A model generated the notes under the pieces. The model saw only the letters and a list, made by a program, of their open reading frames with translations, had not been told where the DNA came from and searched no databases. 64,000 bases of DNA, taken from contig NZ_CP010979.1 of the NCBI RefSeq assembly GCF_000498395.2, forward strand, positions 4,030,001-4,094,000, read 5' to 3'. This document shows positions 8,284-18,263 of this stretch, one piece after another (position 1 is the stretch's first letter; each line of letters opens with the position of its first letter). This DNA is from Pseudomonas putida S13.1.2. GTDB taxonomy: Bacteria; Pseudomonadota; Gammaproteobacteria; Pseudomonadales; Pseudomonadaceae. The position numbers and the translations under genes are program-made.

Positions 8284-9306
8284 TTACTGTCCCAACTTCA
8301 GGCGAGCAGTCTCGCCACTGGTGAACGGGGCAACATCGACGGCCTGGCCGTTGTAGCTGACCTGGGCGCCACGGGCAAAGCCCAGACGCACCGCGAACGG
8401 CGGCTTGCCGGTCAGCTCGAGGTTGTCCCCCTTGCGCTTGACGGCGCTGAACAGCACCTTGCCGTTGCCATCGGAGACCTGGGTCCAGCAATCGGCGGTG
8501 AACTGGATGGCGACCTTGGCGCTGCCTGCCGGTACTGCGGCTGGCTCGGCAGCGGCCACGGCGGCTGCAGGTGCTACAGGCGCGACGGCGGCCGGTGCAG
8601 GGGTAGCCGGTGCTGCCGGAGCAGGCGCTACGCTGGCTGCAGGTTGCACAGGCACCTGCTGGGCGGGTGCTGCGGCAGCCGTTGGCGCCGGGTTTGCCGG
8701 AGCCTGTTCTGCGGCCGCGGCAGGCTGCTCGGCAGTGCCATGCTCCAGTGCCAGCGGCGCGCTTTCGGGCTGCTGGCCTGCGGTAACAGCCTGGTCTTCA
8801 GGCTCGTCGAGCGGGTGAATCTGGGTGGTGCCGTCGGCGCTTTCGACTTCGACGTGCTCCAGGGCCATCTTGGCCAGGTCCTTGCCACGCAGGCTGCCCT
8901 GGTCCTGCCACCAGACGAAGCCACCGCCGACCACGGCCACCAGCAACAGCAGGCTGACGCCGCGCAGAATATTGTGCGACAGGCGTACTGGCTCTTCGAT
9001 ACGCCCCAGCGAGTGCACATCGCTGCCTTTGGCGTGGGTACCGGTGTAGCGGTCGAAGGCTTCTACCAGGGTGGCCTGGTCAAGGTCCATCAACTTGGCA
9101 TAGGCGCGGATATAGCCACGGGCGAAGGTGTGCCCGGGCAGCTTGTCGAAGGCGCCGGTTTCCACATGGTTCAACGAACTGACAGTGAGGTTGAGCTTGC
9201 GGGCCACCTCGGCTTGAGACCAGTCCCGTTTCTCACGGGCCAGGCGCAAAAGCTCACCGGGGTTCTGGCCAGGCGCTACTGCTACTTCGGGATGCGCGGC
9301 GTTCAT
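8284..9306 (-). CDS. rodZ: Cytoskeleton protein RodZ (HTH, membrane segment, DUF4115)
   Basis: 340 residues in the classical RodZ order. An N-terminal cytoplasmic helix-turn-helix (residues ~14-80, LLRLAREKRDWSQAEVARKL) is followed by one membrane segment (GVSLLLLVAVVGGGFVWW). A long Ala/Pro/Gln-rich periplasmic linker comes next, then a C-terminal beta domain (CWTQVSDGNGKVLFSAVKR) of the DUF4115 type. RodZ links MreB filaments to the elongasome and sets rod shape. Its ATG overlaps the pilW stop by 4 nt. The linker is low complexity and variable between strains, but the frame is intact. Confidence 0.94.
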   Translation of the reverse strand: MNAAHPEVAVAPGQNPGELLRLAREKRDWSQAEVARKLNLTVSSLNHVETGAFDKLPGHTFARGYIRAYAKLMDLDQATLVEAFDRYTGTHAKGSDVHSLGRIEEPVRLSHNILRGVSLLLLVAVVGGGFVWWQDQGSLRGKDLAKMALEHVEVESADGTTQIHPLDEPEDQAVTAGQQPESAPLALEHGTAEQPAAAAEQAPANPAPTAAAAPAQQVPVQPAASVAPAPAAPATPAPAAVAPVAPAAAVAAAEPAAVPAGSAKVAIQFTADCWTQVSDGNGKVLFSAVKRKGDNLELTGKPPFAVRLGFARGAQVSYNGQAVDVAPFTSGETARLKLGQ

Positions 9307-10064
9307 CGTTGCTCCGACAGGTATTGCTGATATTCCGGCGTACCGGGATAAAGTCGTTGTAATTGCTGGCCCAGCTCGGCCAGTGTGCCCTGCTCGTCGA
9401 ACACCCTGGCAAGGCGGCTACCCAGCAGCAGGCTACGGGCATCGTGGTCGCTCAACTGGCTGAAACGATCGTAGTAGTCCCGGGCCGGCACATAATGCCT
9501 GTTTTCGTAGGACAACTCAGCCATTTCCAGCAACGCTTTCGGTTGCCGCTGGTTGAGTTGCAACGCTTTGAGCAGATACGCGTGCGCCTGATCGCGGCGC
9601 TCAAGCTTCAGAGCCGTCAGGCCCAGGTTCTCGTACACGCGTGAGCGCTCAGGATACAGGGTATCGCTACTGGCCAGGCGAAACATCTGCTTGGCCTCGG
9701 CAAATCGCCCCTGAGCATAAAGGAAACTGCCGTAGTTGTTGCGGATTCGCGTATCGCCAGTGCGGGCCTGCAGGGCCTTGCGAAAGTGCGCTTCGGCCAG
9801 CAGCGGCTCACCTTCGGCCTGGAACACCAGCGCCAGGGCGGCGTGCGCGTCGGCATCACGGCTGTCCAGGGCCAGGGCCTTGCCCAGCGGCGCCTTGGCC
9901 TGCCCGGTCAAACCCTGTTGCAAATAACCCAGGCCAAGCTGCACATACGCCCGCCCCGCGTCCGCCCTGCCCTGGCGGCTGGCCAGGGGGTCGCCCGCGC
10001 CGCCCGACACGCAGCCGGCCAGCAGCAAAAGCGCAAGGATCGACAGCGCAGCGCGCAGGCTCAT
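9303..10064 (-). CDS. pilW: Type IV pilus biogenesis/stability lipoprotein PilW (PilF), TPR protein
   Basis: 253 residues from the ATG at 10064 (an in-frame TTG lies two codons upstream). It has a lipoprotein signal with lipobox LLAGC, then about six TPR units (for example YVQLGLGYLQQGLTGQAK and ADAHAALALVFQAEGEP). PilW/PilF is the outer-membrane pilotin that guides multimerisation of the secretin PilQ in type IV pili. The position between rlmN and rodZ is the conserved one in Pseudomonas. The stop overlaps the rodZ start (ATGA). Confidence 0.93.
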   Translation of the reverse strand: MSLRAALSILALLLLAGCVSGGAGDPLASRQGRADAGRAYVQLGLGYLQQGLTGQAKAPLGKALALDSRDADAHAALALVFQAEGEPLLAEAHFRKALQARTGDTRIRNNYGSFLYAQGRFAEAKQMFRLASSDTLYPERSRVYENLGLTALKLERRDQAHAYLLKALQLNQRQPKALLEMAELSYENRHYVPARDYYDRFSQLSDHDARSLLLGSRLARVFDEQGTLAELGQQLQRLYPGTPEYQQYLSEQR

Positions 10065-10078
10065 GGGCAAGGTCCCGG

Positions 10079-11224
10079 TCAGTGGCTGGCGGCGCTGTCT
10101 TGCAGCTCGACGTCCGCGGAAAGCTGGCGTACGGCGATGTAGCGCTCACTGCGACGGGTACGGTCATTGACCTGGCCGACCAGCTGGCCACAGGCGGCAT
10201 CGATGTCTTCGCCACGGGTGGTACGGGTGGTGACGTTGAAGCCACCGTGGTGCAGCAGGTCCTGGAAGCGACGAATGGCGTTGTTGCTCGGCCGCTCGTA
10301 GCCCGAATGCGGGAACGGGTTGAACGGGATCAGGTTGATCTTGCACGGCACATCGCGCAGCAACTCGATCATTTGCGCGGCATGCTCAGGCTGGTCGTTG
10401 ACGTCCTTGAGCAGGGTGTACTCGACGGTGAGCACACGCTTGCCACCCAGGGTGGACATGTAGCCCATGCACGACTCCAGCAACACTTTCAGCGGGTACT
10501 TCTTGTTGATCGGCACCAGCTTGTTGCGCAGTTCGTCGTTAGGTGCGTGCAGCGACAGGGCCAACGACACGTCGATGTGCTTGGCCAGTTCGTCGATCAT
10601 CGGTACCACGCCCGAGGTGGACAGGGTGACGCGACGCTTGGAAATGCCATAGCCCAGGTCATCCATCATGATTTTCATGGCGGCGATGACGTTGTCGAAG
10701 TTCAGCAAGGGCTCGCCCATGCCCATCATGACCACGTTGGTAATAGCGCGGTCGACTTTGGCAGGAACGGTCCCGAAGGATTTGTTGGCAAGCCACACCT
10801 GGCCGATGACTTCGGCGGCAGTGAGGTTGCTGTTGAAGCCTTGCTTGCCGGTGGAGCAGAAGCTGCAGTCCAGGGCACAGCCGGCTTGCGACGATACGCA
10901 CAGGGTGCCGCGGTCGTCGGTAGGAATATAGACGGTCTCGACGCAGCTGCCGGAGGCAACGCGGATCACCCATTTGCGGGTGCCGTCGGCGGAAATGTCT
11001 TCACTGACCACTTCCGGAGGGCGAATCTCGGCAACGGCCTCGAGCTTTTCGCGCAAGGCCTTGCCTACGTTGGTCATGGCCGCAAAGTCGGACACGCCAA
11101 AATGGTGAATCCATTTCATCACCTGGCCGGCACGGAAGCGCTTTTCCCCGATTGAGTCGAAGAACTGTTCCATTTCCGGCTGGGTCAGCCCCAACAGGTT
11201 GATTTTGCCAGTAGATGTCGTCAT
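10079..11224 (-). CDS. rlmN: Dual-specificity 23S rRNA/tRNA adenine-C2 methyltransferase RlmN (radical SAM)
   Basis: 381 residues with the radical-SAM CxxxCxxC motif at C116, C120 and C123 (GCALDCSFCSTGKQGF). The second catalytic cysteine is C345 near the C-terminus (DAACGQL), which forms the methyl-carrying intermediate in this family. The enzyme methylates C2 of A2503 in 23S rRNA and of A37 in some tRNAs. The N-terminal HhH-like domain (LGLTQPEMEQFFDSIGEKRFRA) is intact. It follows ndk by 28 bp and precedes pilW by 14 bp. Confidence 0.97.
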   Translation of the reverse strand: MTTSTGKINLLGLTQPEMEQFFDSIGEKRFRAGQVMKWIHHFGVSDFAAMTNVGKALREKLEAVAEIRPPEVVSEDISADGTRKWVIRVASGSCVETVYIPTDDRGTLCVSSQAGCALDCSFCSTGKQGFNSNLTAAEVIGQVWLANKSFGTVPAKVDRAITNVVMMGMGEPLLNFDNVIAAMKIMMDDLGYGISKRRVTLSTSGVVPMIDELAKHIDVSLALSLHAPNDELRNKLVPINKKYPLKVLLESCMGYMSTLGGKRVLTVEYTLLKDVNDQPEHAAQMIELLRDVPCKINLIPFNPFPHSGYERPSNNAIRRFQDLLHHGGFNVTTRTTRGEDIDAACGQLVGQVNDRTRRSERYIAVRQLSADVELQDSAASH

Positions 11225-11252
11225 GGATTCACCCTCACCCGTAAGCTTTCGC

Positions 11253-11678
11253 TTAGCGAGTGGTTACCTCGGTAGCAGCGAAGAAGTAAGCGATTTCGCG
11301 AGCAGCAGCAGCTTCGGAGTCCGAACCGTGAACGGCGTTGGCGTCGATCGACTCGGCGAAGTCAGCACGGATGGTGCCGGCAGCAGCTTCTTTAGGGTTG
11401 GTAGCGCCCATCAGCTCACGGTTCAGAGCGATGGCGTTTTCGCCTTCCAGAACCTGAACAACAACCGGGCCGGAAGTCATGAAGGCAACCAGGTCACCGA
11501 AGAAGCCGCGCTCGCTGTGCTCAGCGTAGAAGCCTTCGGCTTCGGCTTTGGACAGTTGCTTGATTTTCGAGGCAACGATTTTCAGGCCGGCTTCTTCGAA
11601 GCGGGTAGTGATCTTGCCGATGACGTTTTTGGCAACTGCGTCAGGCTTGATGATCGAGAAAGTACGTTGAACAGCCAT
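11253..11678 (-). CDS. ndk: Nucleoside diphosphate kinase
   Basis: 141 residues, the canonical length. The N-terminus QRTFSIIKPDAVAKN and the active-site histidine H117 within NAVHGSDS are present. The enzyme transfers the gamma phosphate of ATP to other NDPs and dNDPs through a phosphohistidine. The gene starts behind GGAG (TCTGGAGTTTTCC on the minus strand). It appears to have its own promoter, whose -10 element may lie inside the terminator loop of the preceding isc operon (see the terminator at 11713-11737). Confidence 0.97.
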   Translation of the reverse strand: MAVQRTFSIIKPDAVAKNVIGKITTRFEEAGLKIVASKIKQLSKAEAEGFYAEHSERGFFGDLVAFMTSGPVVVQVLEGENAIALNRELMGATNPKEAAAGTIRADFAESIDANAVHGSDSEAAAAREIAYFFAATEVTTR

Positions 11679-11712
11679 GGAAAACTCCAGAATATGAGTG
11701 TTACGAAAAATT

Positions 11713-11737
11713 AAACCCGCGAATTATACGCGGGTTT
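11713..11737 (-). terminator. Intrinsic terminator of the isc operon
   Basis: AAACCCGCG and CGCGGGTTT form a 9-bp perfect stem with a 7-nt loop. On the minus strand it is followed by TAATTTTTCG. It lies 30 bp downstream of the iscX stop. The loop read on the minus strand is TATAATT, which coincides with a perfect -10 hexamer placed ~50 bp upstream of ndk. Confidence 0.8.
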
Positions 11738-11766
11738 CAGGGGATTGCCTAACCTGCAAGTGACGC

Positions 11767-11967
11767 TTAGTCGGCTTCGTCGATCCAGGCAGCCTGGATT
11801 GCCTCGAGCACTTTCTCACCGCCGCGTGACGGATCGTCGCTGAATTCTGGCAATGCCAGCACCCAGCGGTGCAGGTCCACGAAATTCACATAACGAGGAT
11901 CGACCTCAGGCTTGCTTTCTGCAAGCTGGATGGCGATCTCAAGTACATCAACCCATTTCAAGCTCAT
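11767..11967 (-). CDS. iscX: Fe-S cluster assembly protein IscX (YfhJ)
   Basis: 66 residues, acidic, with the IscX signature MSLKWVDVLEIAIQL, the DPRYVNFVDLHRWV centre and an acidic end (WIDEAD). IscX binds IscS at the site also used by CyaY and ferredoxin, and modulates cysteine desulfurase output, possibly as an iron-dependent regulator. It is the last gene of the isc operon, 10 bp after fdx and 30 bp before a strong terminator. Confidence 0.95.
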   Translation of the reverse strand: MSLKWVDVLEIAIQLAESKPEVDPRYVNFVDLHRWVLALPEFSDDPSRGGEKVLEAIQAAWIDEAD

Positions 11968-11977
11968 GTACAGGACC

Positions 11978-12319
11978 TCAGTGCGGTGCTTCGGCAGCGT
12001 GGTTGAGCGAATACTTGGGGATCTCGATGGTCAGGTCGGTATCACCCACGACCACCTGGCAGCCAAGGCGCGACTGCGGTTCCAGGCCCCATGCCTTGTC
12101 CAGCATGTCCTCTTCCAGCTCGTCGGCTTCTTCGAGCGAATCGAAGCCCTTGCGCACGATGCAGTGGCAAGTGGTGCAGGCCTTGACGCCGCCGCAGGCG
12201 CTTTCCATCTCGATGTGATGGTCGTGGGCCAGTTCCAGGATGTTGGTCCCGGGCTCGACCTCCACGGTCAGCCCTTCTGGGCAGAACTTCTCATGCGGCA
12301 GGAATGTCACCAGCGGCAT
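11978..12319 (-). CDS. fdx: [2Fe-2S] ferredoxin of the ISC system
   Basis: 113 residues of the adrenodoxin-like type. Cluster ligands are C42, C48, C51 (ACGGVKACTTC) and C87 (LGCQVV). C53 is an extra cysteine next to the cluster loop. Fdx supplies electrons for reductive coupling of clusters on IscU. It lies 3 bp after the hscA stop. The C-terminus PKYSLNHAAEAPH is normal for pseudomonads. Confidence 0.96.
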   Translation of the reverse strand: MPLVTFLPHEKFCPEGLTVEVEPGTNILELAHDHHIEMESACGGVKACTTCHCIVRKGFDSLEEADELEEDMLDKAWGLEPQSRLGCQVVVGDTDLTIEIPKYSLNHAAEAPH

Positions 12320-12322
12320 CGG

Positions 12323-14185
<1,863 letters not shown>

Positions 14186-14227
14186 GCTTATCTGAATACC
14201 TTAGGTGCCATCACGGGCAGCACCGGG

Positions 14228-14749
14228 TTAATCGTCGAGGCGCTCTTCCAGCTGGCGCACTTCTTGGGCGAGCTTGTCGAGGAACTGCATGCGGCGCATC
14301 AGGCGCTCGGCCTGGTCGCGCTCGCCTGGGGCGTCCCAGCAGGCGGCAAAGTCCTCGTTCAGTGTGTCCTGCGCGGCCTTCAGGCGCTTCTTGAACACAG
14401 CGACACCGTCAAGGTCGGCTTCGTCCTGCAGCTCTTCGAGCTCTTCACGCCACTGCATCTGCTGCAACAGGAACTGCGGGTCGTGGACCGTGACTTCCTG
14501 GGGCACTTCGTGGCCGCTGATGGCCAGCAAATAGCGGGCGCGACGCGGCGCACTACGCAGCGTCTGGTAGGCGTCGTTGAGGGCGGCGGACTTTTCCAGC
14601 GCTACGCGCTGCTCACGCTCGGAGGCGTCGGCAAAGCGATCGGGATGGACTTCGCGGGCCAGCTCGCGATAGCGAGTGGCCAGCTTGTCCAGATCCAGGC
14701 GGAAGCTTGGCTGGAGGTCAAACAATGCGTAATGACAAGGAGTACCCAC
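14228..14749 (-). CDS. hscB: Co-chaperone HscB (J-domain)
   Basis: 173 residues from a GTG start at 14749, preceded by GAGG at a good distance. An upstream in-frame ATG at 14788 would add 13 basic residues, overlap the end of iscA and is less likely, because the family starts with GTPCHYALFDL. The J-domain HPD motif is present (REVHPDRFADAS), followed by the IscU-binding helical C-terminal domain. HscB delivers IscU to HscA and stimulates its ATPase. The start codon lies 8 bp after the iscA stop. Confidence 0.94.
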   Translation of the reverse strand: MGTPCHYALFDLQPSFRLDLDKLATRYRELAREVHPDRFADASEREQRVALEKSAALNDAYQTLRSAPRRARYLLAISGHEVPQEVTVHDPQFLLQQMQWREELEELQDEADLDGVAVFKKRLKAAQDTLNEDFAACWDAPGERDQAERLMRRMQFLDKLAQEVRQLEERLDD

Positions 14750-14757
14750 AGCCAGCC

Positions 14758-15081
14758 TCAAACGTTGAAGCTTTCGCCGCAGCCACACTCACCGCGCACG
14801 TTGGGGTTGTTGAACTTGAAGCCTTCGTTCAACCCTTCCTTGACGAAATCCAGCTCGGTGCCGTCGAGGTAGACCAGGCTCTTGGGATCGATGATCACCT
14901 TCACGCCGTGGTTCTCGAACACCTGGTCTTCGCCCGCCAGTTCGTCGACGAACTCCAGCACGTAGGCCAGGCCCGAGCAACCGGTGGTGCGCACGCCCAG
15001 GCGAATGCCTTCACCTTTGCCGCGCCCTTCAAGGGAGCGGCGAATGTGGTTGGCGGCGGCTTCTGTCATGCTGATAGCCAT
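14758..15081 (-). CDS. iscA: Fe-S assembly A-type carrier IscA
   Basis: 107 residues with the three conserved cysteines C35 (TGCSGLAY), C99 and C101 (ECGCGESF). A-type carriers accept [2Fe-2S] units from IscU and help form [4Fe-4S] clusters for targets such as IspG and RlmN. It starts behind AAGGAGTCCTG on the minus strand and lies 28 bp after iscU. Confidence 0.96.
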   Translation of the reverse strand: MAISMTEAAANHIRRSLEGRGKGEGIRLGVRTTGCSGLAYVLEFVDELAGEDQVFENHGVKVIIDPKSLVYLDGTELDFVKEGLNEGFKFNNPNVRGECGCGESFNV

Positions 15082-15109
15082 CAGGACTCCTTACCTTGCA
15101 ACAGGCGAC

Positions 15110-15496
15110 TTAGATCAAGCCTTTCTTCTGCTTGTAATCGCGTACAGCTGCCTTGATGGCATCTTCAGCGAGTACCGAGCAGTGGATCTTGACCGGCGGC
15201 AACGCCAGTTCTTCGGCCAGCTGGGTGTTCTTGATGGTTTCGGCTTCGTCCAGGGTCTTGCCCTTCATCCACTCGGTGGCGAGGGAGCTGGAAGCGATGG
15301 CCGAACCGCAGCCGTAGGTCTTGAACTTGGCGTCTTCAATGACGCCCTGCTCGTTGACCTTGATCTGCAGGCGCATGACGTCGCCGCAAGCCGGGGCGCC
15401 GACCATGCCGGTGCCAACGTCCGGGTCTTCGGCATTCATCTTGCCGACGTTGCGCGGGTTTTCGTAGTGGTCGATGACCTTTTCACTGTATGCCAT
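15110..15496 (-). CDS. iscU: Fe-S cluster scaffold IscU
   Basis: 128 residues. Cluster ligands C37, C63 and C106, the modulating D39, and the HscA-recognition motif LPPVK (99-103) are all present. IscU receives sulfur from IscS and iron to assemble [2Fe-2S] clusters. It lies 46 bp downstream of iscS. Confidence 0.97.
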   Translation of the reverse strand: MAYSEKVIDHYENPRNVGKMNAEDPDVGTGMVGAPACGDVMRLQIKVNEQGVIEDAKFKTYGCGSAIASSSLATEWMKGKTLDEAETIKNTQLAEELALPPVKIHCSVLAEDAIKAAVRDYKQKKGLI

Positions 15497-15542
15497 GGTG
15501 CAATTCCTTCCTCATCAGGGAGCCGCTCTTGCCGGCGACTGC

Positions 15543-16757
15543 TTAGTGGGCGGCCCACTCGATCTTGGAGATGTCAACGCCGTCTTTGTACATGTCCCAC
15601 AGCGGCGACAGCTCACGCAGTTTGTTGACGGCCTCGCAGACTTTCTGCGCGGCGTAGTCGACTTCTTCTTCGGTGGTGAAGCGGCCGAAGGAGAAGCGGA
15701 TCGAGCTGTGCGCCAGCTCGTCGTTGCGGCCCAGAGCGCGCAGTACGTACGACGGTTCGAGCGATGCGGAGGTGCAGGCCGAACCGGACGATACGGCGAT
15801 GTCCTTCAGCGACATCAGCAGCGATTCGCCTTCGACGTAGTTGAAGCTCAGGTTAAGGTTGTGCGGCACGCGGGCGGTCTGGCTGCCGTTGACGTACAGC
15901 TCTTCAAGGTCCGAGACCTGCTCGAAGAAGCGGTCGCTCAGGGCCTTGATACGCACGTTTTCGGCGGCCATTTCCTGCTTGGCAATGGCGAACGCTTCGC
16001 CCATGCCGACAATCTGGTGGGTCGGCAGGGTGCCCGAACGCATACCGCGCTCATGGCCACCACCGTGAATGATGGCTTCAAGGCGTACACGCGGTTTGCG
16101 GCTGACGTACAGCGCGCCGATGCCTTTCGGGCCGTAGACCTTGTGCGCCGAGAACGACATCAGGTCGACTTTCAGCTTTTGCAGGTCGATTTCGACCTTG
16201 CCGGCCGACTGGGCGGCGTCGACATGGAACAGCACACCACGCGCACGGGTCAGTTCACCGATCGCAGCGATGTCGTTGATCGAGCCGACTTCGTTGTTAA
16301 CGTGCATCAGCGAGACCAGGATGGTGTCGTCGCGCAGCACCGCTTCTACCATGGCCGGGGTGACGATGCCATCTTCGCCCGGTTCCAGGTAGGTAACTTC
16401 GAAACCTTCACGCTCCAGCTGGCGAGCGGTATCCAGGACCGCCTTGTGCTCGATCTTGGAGGTGATGATGTGCTTGCCCTTGGTCTGATAGAAGTGCGCA
16501 ACGCCCTTGAGTGCGAGGTTGTCGGACTCGGTGGCACCGCTGGTCCAGACGATTTCGCGCGGATCGGCATTGATCAGTTCGGCAACCTGACGGCGACCGT
16601 TCTCGACCGCTTCCTCGGCTTTCCAGCCGAAGACGTGAGAGCGCGAGGCCGGGTTACCGAAGTTCCCGTCGACCAGCAGGCAGTCGGCCATTTTCTGGGC
16701 CACACGTGGGTCGACCGGGGTGGTCGCGGAGTAATCGAGGTAGATCGGCAACTTCAT
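15543..16757 (-). CDS. iscS: Cysteine desulfurase IscS
   Basis: 404 residues, class V PLP enzyme. The PLP lysine is K206 (SFSAHKVYGPKG) and the mobile-loop catalytic cysteine is C328 (SSGSACTSASLEPS), which carries the persulfide. IscS provides sulfur for Fe-S clusters, tRNA thiolation and, in principle, selenium delivery to SelD. It lies 46 bp after iscR in the same operon. Confidence 0.98.
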   Translation of the reverse strand: MKLPIYLDYSATTPVDPRVAQKMADCLLVDGNFGNPASRSHVFGWKAEEAVENGRRQVAELINADPREIVWTSGATESDNLALKGVAHFYQTKGKHIITSKIEHKAVLDTARQLEREGFEVTYLEPGEDGIVTPAMVEAVLRDDTILVSLMHVNNEVGSINDIAAIGELTRARGVLFHVDAAQSAGKVEIDLQKLKVDLMSFSAHKVYGPKGIGALYVSRKPRVRLEAIIHGGGHERGMRSGTLPTHQIVGMGEAFAIAKQEMAAENVRIKALSDRFFEQVSDLEELYVNGSQTARVPHNLNLSFNYVEGESLLMSLKDIAVSSGSACTSASLEPSYVLRALGRNDELAHSSIRFSFGRFTTEEEVDYAAQKVCEAVNKLRELSPLWDMYKDGVDISKIEWAAH

Positions 16758-16803
16758 TTGTCTCTCCTATCAGGCGGTGGCGTCGCTCGTCGTCCCTGGG
16801 GGA

Positions 16804-17295
16804 TCAATCGACGGCGGACGTCTCAATCTTGTCCAGCTGGGCGGTTCGGCCTGCGACACGACGCAGGTCCTGGCGCTGGGCAACTTCCTGCACCTCACGG
16901 CGCATGACGAGGTCGGCCAGGCTGATGCCGCTGAGGAATTCATGGATCTGCTGGCTGAGGTCGCACCACAGGTGGTGGGTCAGGCAGGTATCACCGGCAT
17001 GGCAGTCCCCAAGCCCCTGGCAACGGGTAGCATCGACCGATTCGTTGACCGCATCGATGACCTGGGCCACCTGGATGGTTTCCATGCCCCGCGACAGCTG
17101 GTAGCCACCGCCTGGACCGCGCACGCTGGAGACCAGGCTGCTACGGCGCAGCTTGGCAAACAACTGTTCCAGATAAGAGAGGGATATGCCCTGGCGCTCG
17201 GAAATGTCGGCCAAAGACACCGGCCCATGCTGCGCGTGCAACGCCAGGTCAAGCATGGCAGTCACGGCGTATCGGCCTTTGGTAGTCAGTCGCAT
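16804..17295 (-). CDS. iscR: Fe-S responsive transcription factor IscR (Rrf2 family)
   Basis: 163 residues from the ATG at 17295. The longer frame to 17352 runs through the promoter and is rejected, since the family starts MRLTTKGRYAVTAM. The winged helix is followed by the cluster ligands C92, C98, C104 and H107 (RCQGLGDCHAGDTCLTHH). Holo-IscR represses its own operon at type 1 sites; apo-IscR acts at type 2 sites. Two type 1-like sites overlap the promoter directly upstream, which fits autorepression. Confidence 0.97.
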   Translation of the reverse strand: MRLTTKGRYAVTAMLDLALHAQHGPVSLADISERQGISLSYLEQLFAKLRRSSLVSSVRGPGGGYQLSRGMETIQVAQVIDAVNESVDATRCQGLGDCHAGDTCLTHHLWCDLSQQIHEFLSGISLADLVMRREVQEVAQRQDLRRVAGRTAQLDKIETSAVD

Positions 17296-17332
17296 GGCTA
17301 TTGGGTACCACGGGAGTTTCGGGATGTGTACG

Positions 17333-17361
17333 AGTATGCGATTCCCGAGCATTTAAGTCAA
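17333..17361 (-). promoter_or_regulatory. iscR promoter (sigma70-type)
   Basis: On the minus strand a -35 TTGACT (17356-17361) and a -10 CATACT (17333-17338) are separated by exactly 17 bp, about 38 bp upstream of the iscR ATG. The -35 lies inside an IscR-type palindrome. Confidence 0.7.
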
Positions 17362-17390
17362 CTATTAGACCTACTGCTTTAGTCGGGTTT
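17341..17390 (-). promoter_or_regulatory. Two tandem IscR type 1-like operators
   Basis: Two ~25-bp sites (17341-17365 and 17367-17390) each show the type 1 pattern YYGACT-A/T-rich-gap-GTCRR in minus-strand reading: TTGACTTAAATGCTCGG and CCGACTAAAGCAGTAGG. The first covers the -35 and spacer, the second lies just upstream. The arrangement predicts repression by [2Fe-2S]-IscR. The pattern is recalled from E. coli and related systems. Confidence 0.65.
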
Positions 17391-17424
17391 GCATCGGGGA
17401 GGCGGGCGCGATTGTAGCAGACGA

Positions 17425-17444
17425 GGGGCGTGAGCACACGCCCC
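17425..17444 (-). terminator. Hairpin downstream of cysE
   Basis: GGGGCGTG and CACGCCCC form an 8-bp stem with a 4-nt loop, 30 bp past the cysE stop. There is no clear T tract, so it may be a weak terminator or an mRNA 3' stabiliser. Confidence 0.45.
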
Positions 17445-17474
17445 GTATGTCACCGTGGCTTCAGTGCGGCGCAA

Positions 17475-18260
17475 TCAATGCGACTGAGTGTCGCGCTGGG
17501 CCACCTGGGCAACCTCGGTGAAATCATCTTCCGGCAGGGCCGGCAGCTCCTTGGCGCAGTAGTCGCTGCCCATCTTGGTCAGGGCGCCACACATGCCCTC
17601 CAACCGCTCGTCGACCGCCTGCAAATGGTCGAGCATCTGCCCGATGGCACGCGCAACCGGGTCGGGCATGTCGCCGCTGACACCGTAGGCATCGAAGCCG
17701 ATCTTCTCGGCCATGGCCTTGCGCTTGGCCTCGACTTCGGTGTCCTCGCTCTTGACGATGATCCGCCCCGGGATACCCACCGCCGTAGCGCCGGCCGGCA
17801 CGGCCTTGGTCACCACCGCATTGGAGCCGATCTTTGCCCCGGCGCCGACGGTGAACGGGCCCAGTACCTTGGCCCCCGCCCCCACCACCACGCCGTTTTC
17901 CAGGGTGGGGTGGCGCTTGCCTTTGTTCCAGCTGGTACCCCCCAGGGTCACACCCTGGTAAAGGGTGACGTCGTCGCCGATCTCGGCGGTTTCGCCGATG
18001 ACGATGCCCATGCCGTGGTCAATGAAGAAGCGCCGGCCGATGGTGGCACCGGGATGGATCTCGATACCGGTCAGCCAGCGGCCGAAGTTGGACACCAGCC
18101 GGGCCAGCCACTTGAAATCACGCTTCCACAGGGCATTGCCCAGGCGGTGCAGCCAGATGGCATGCATGCCCGGGTAGCAGGTGAGCACCTCGAAGGCATT
18201 GCGCGCAGCCGGGTCACGGTGGAATACGCTTTGAATATCTTCACGCAGGCGTTCGAACAT
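17475..18260 (-). CDS. cysE: Serine O-acetyltransferase CysE
   Basis: 261 residues. An N-terminal helical part (ERLREDIQSVFHRDPAARNA) precedes the left-handed beta-helix hexapeptide repeats with the signature IEIHPGATIGRRFFIDHGMG and GETAEIGDDVTLYQGVTLGG. The enzyme makes O-acetylserine for cysteine synthesis. It starts 3 bp after the trmJ stop and sits just upstream of the isc operon, as in many proteobacteria. This is sensible because cysteine is the sulfur donor for IscS. The C-terminal ~70 residues beyond the beta-helix are longer than in E. coli. Confidence 0.96.
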   Translation of the reverse strand: MFERLREDIQSVFHRDPAARNAFEVLTCYPGMHAIWLHRLGNALWKRDFKWLARLVSNFGRWLTGIEIHPGATIGRRFFIDHGMGIVIGETAEIGDDVTLYQGVTLGGTSWNKGKRHPTLENGVVVGAGAKVLGPFTVGAGAKIGSNAVVTKAVPAGATAVGIPGRIIVKSEDTEVEAKRKAMAEKIGFDAYGVSGDMPDPVARAIGQMLDHLQAVDERLEGMCGALTKMGSDYCAKELPALPEDDFTEVAQVAQRDTQSH

Positions 18261-18263
18261 CTG

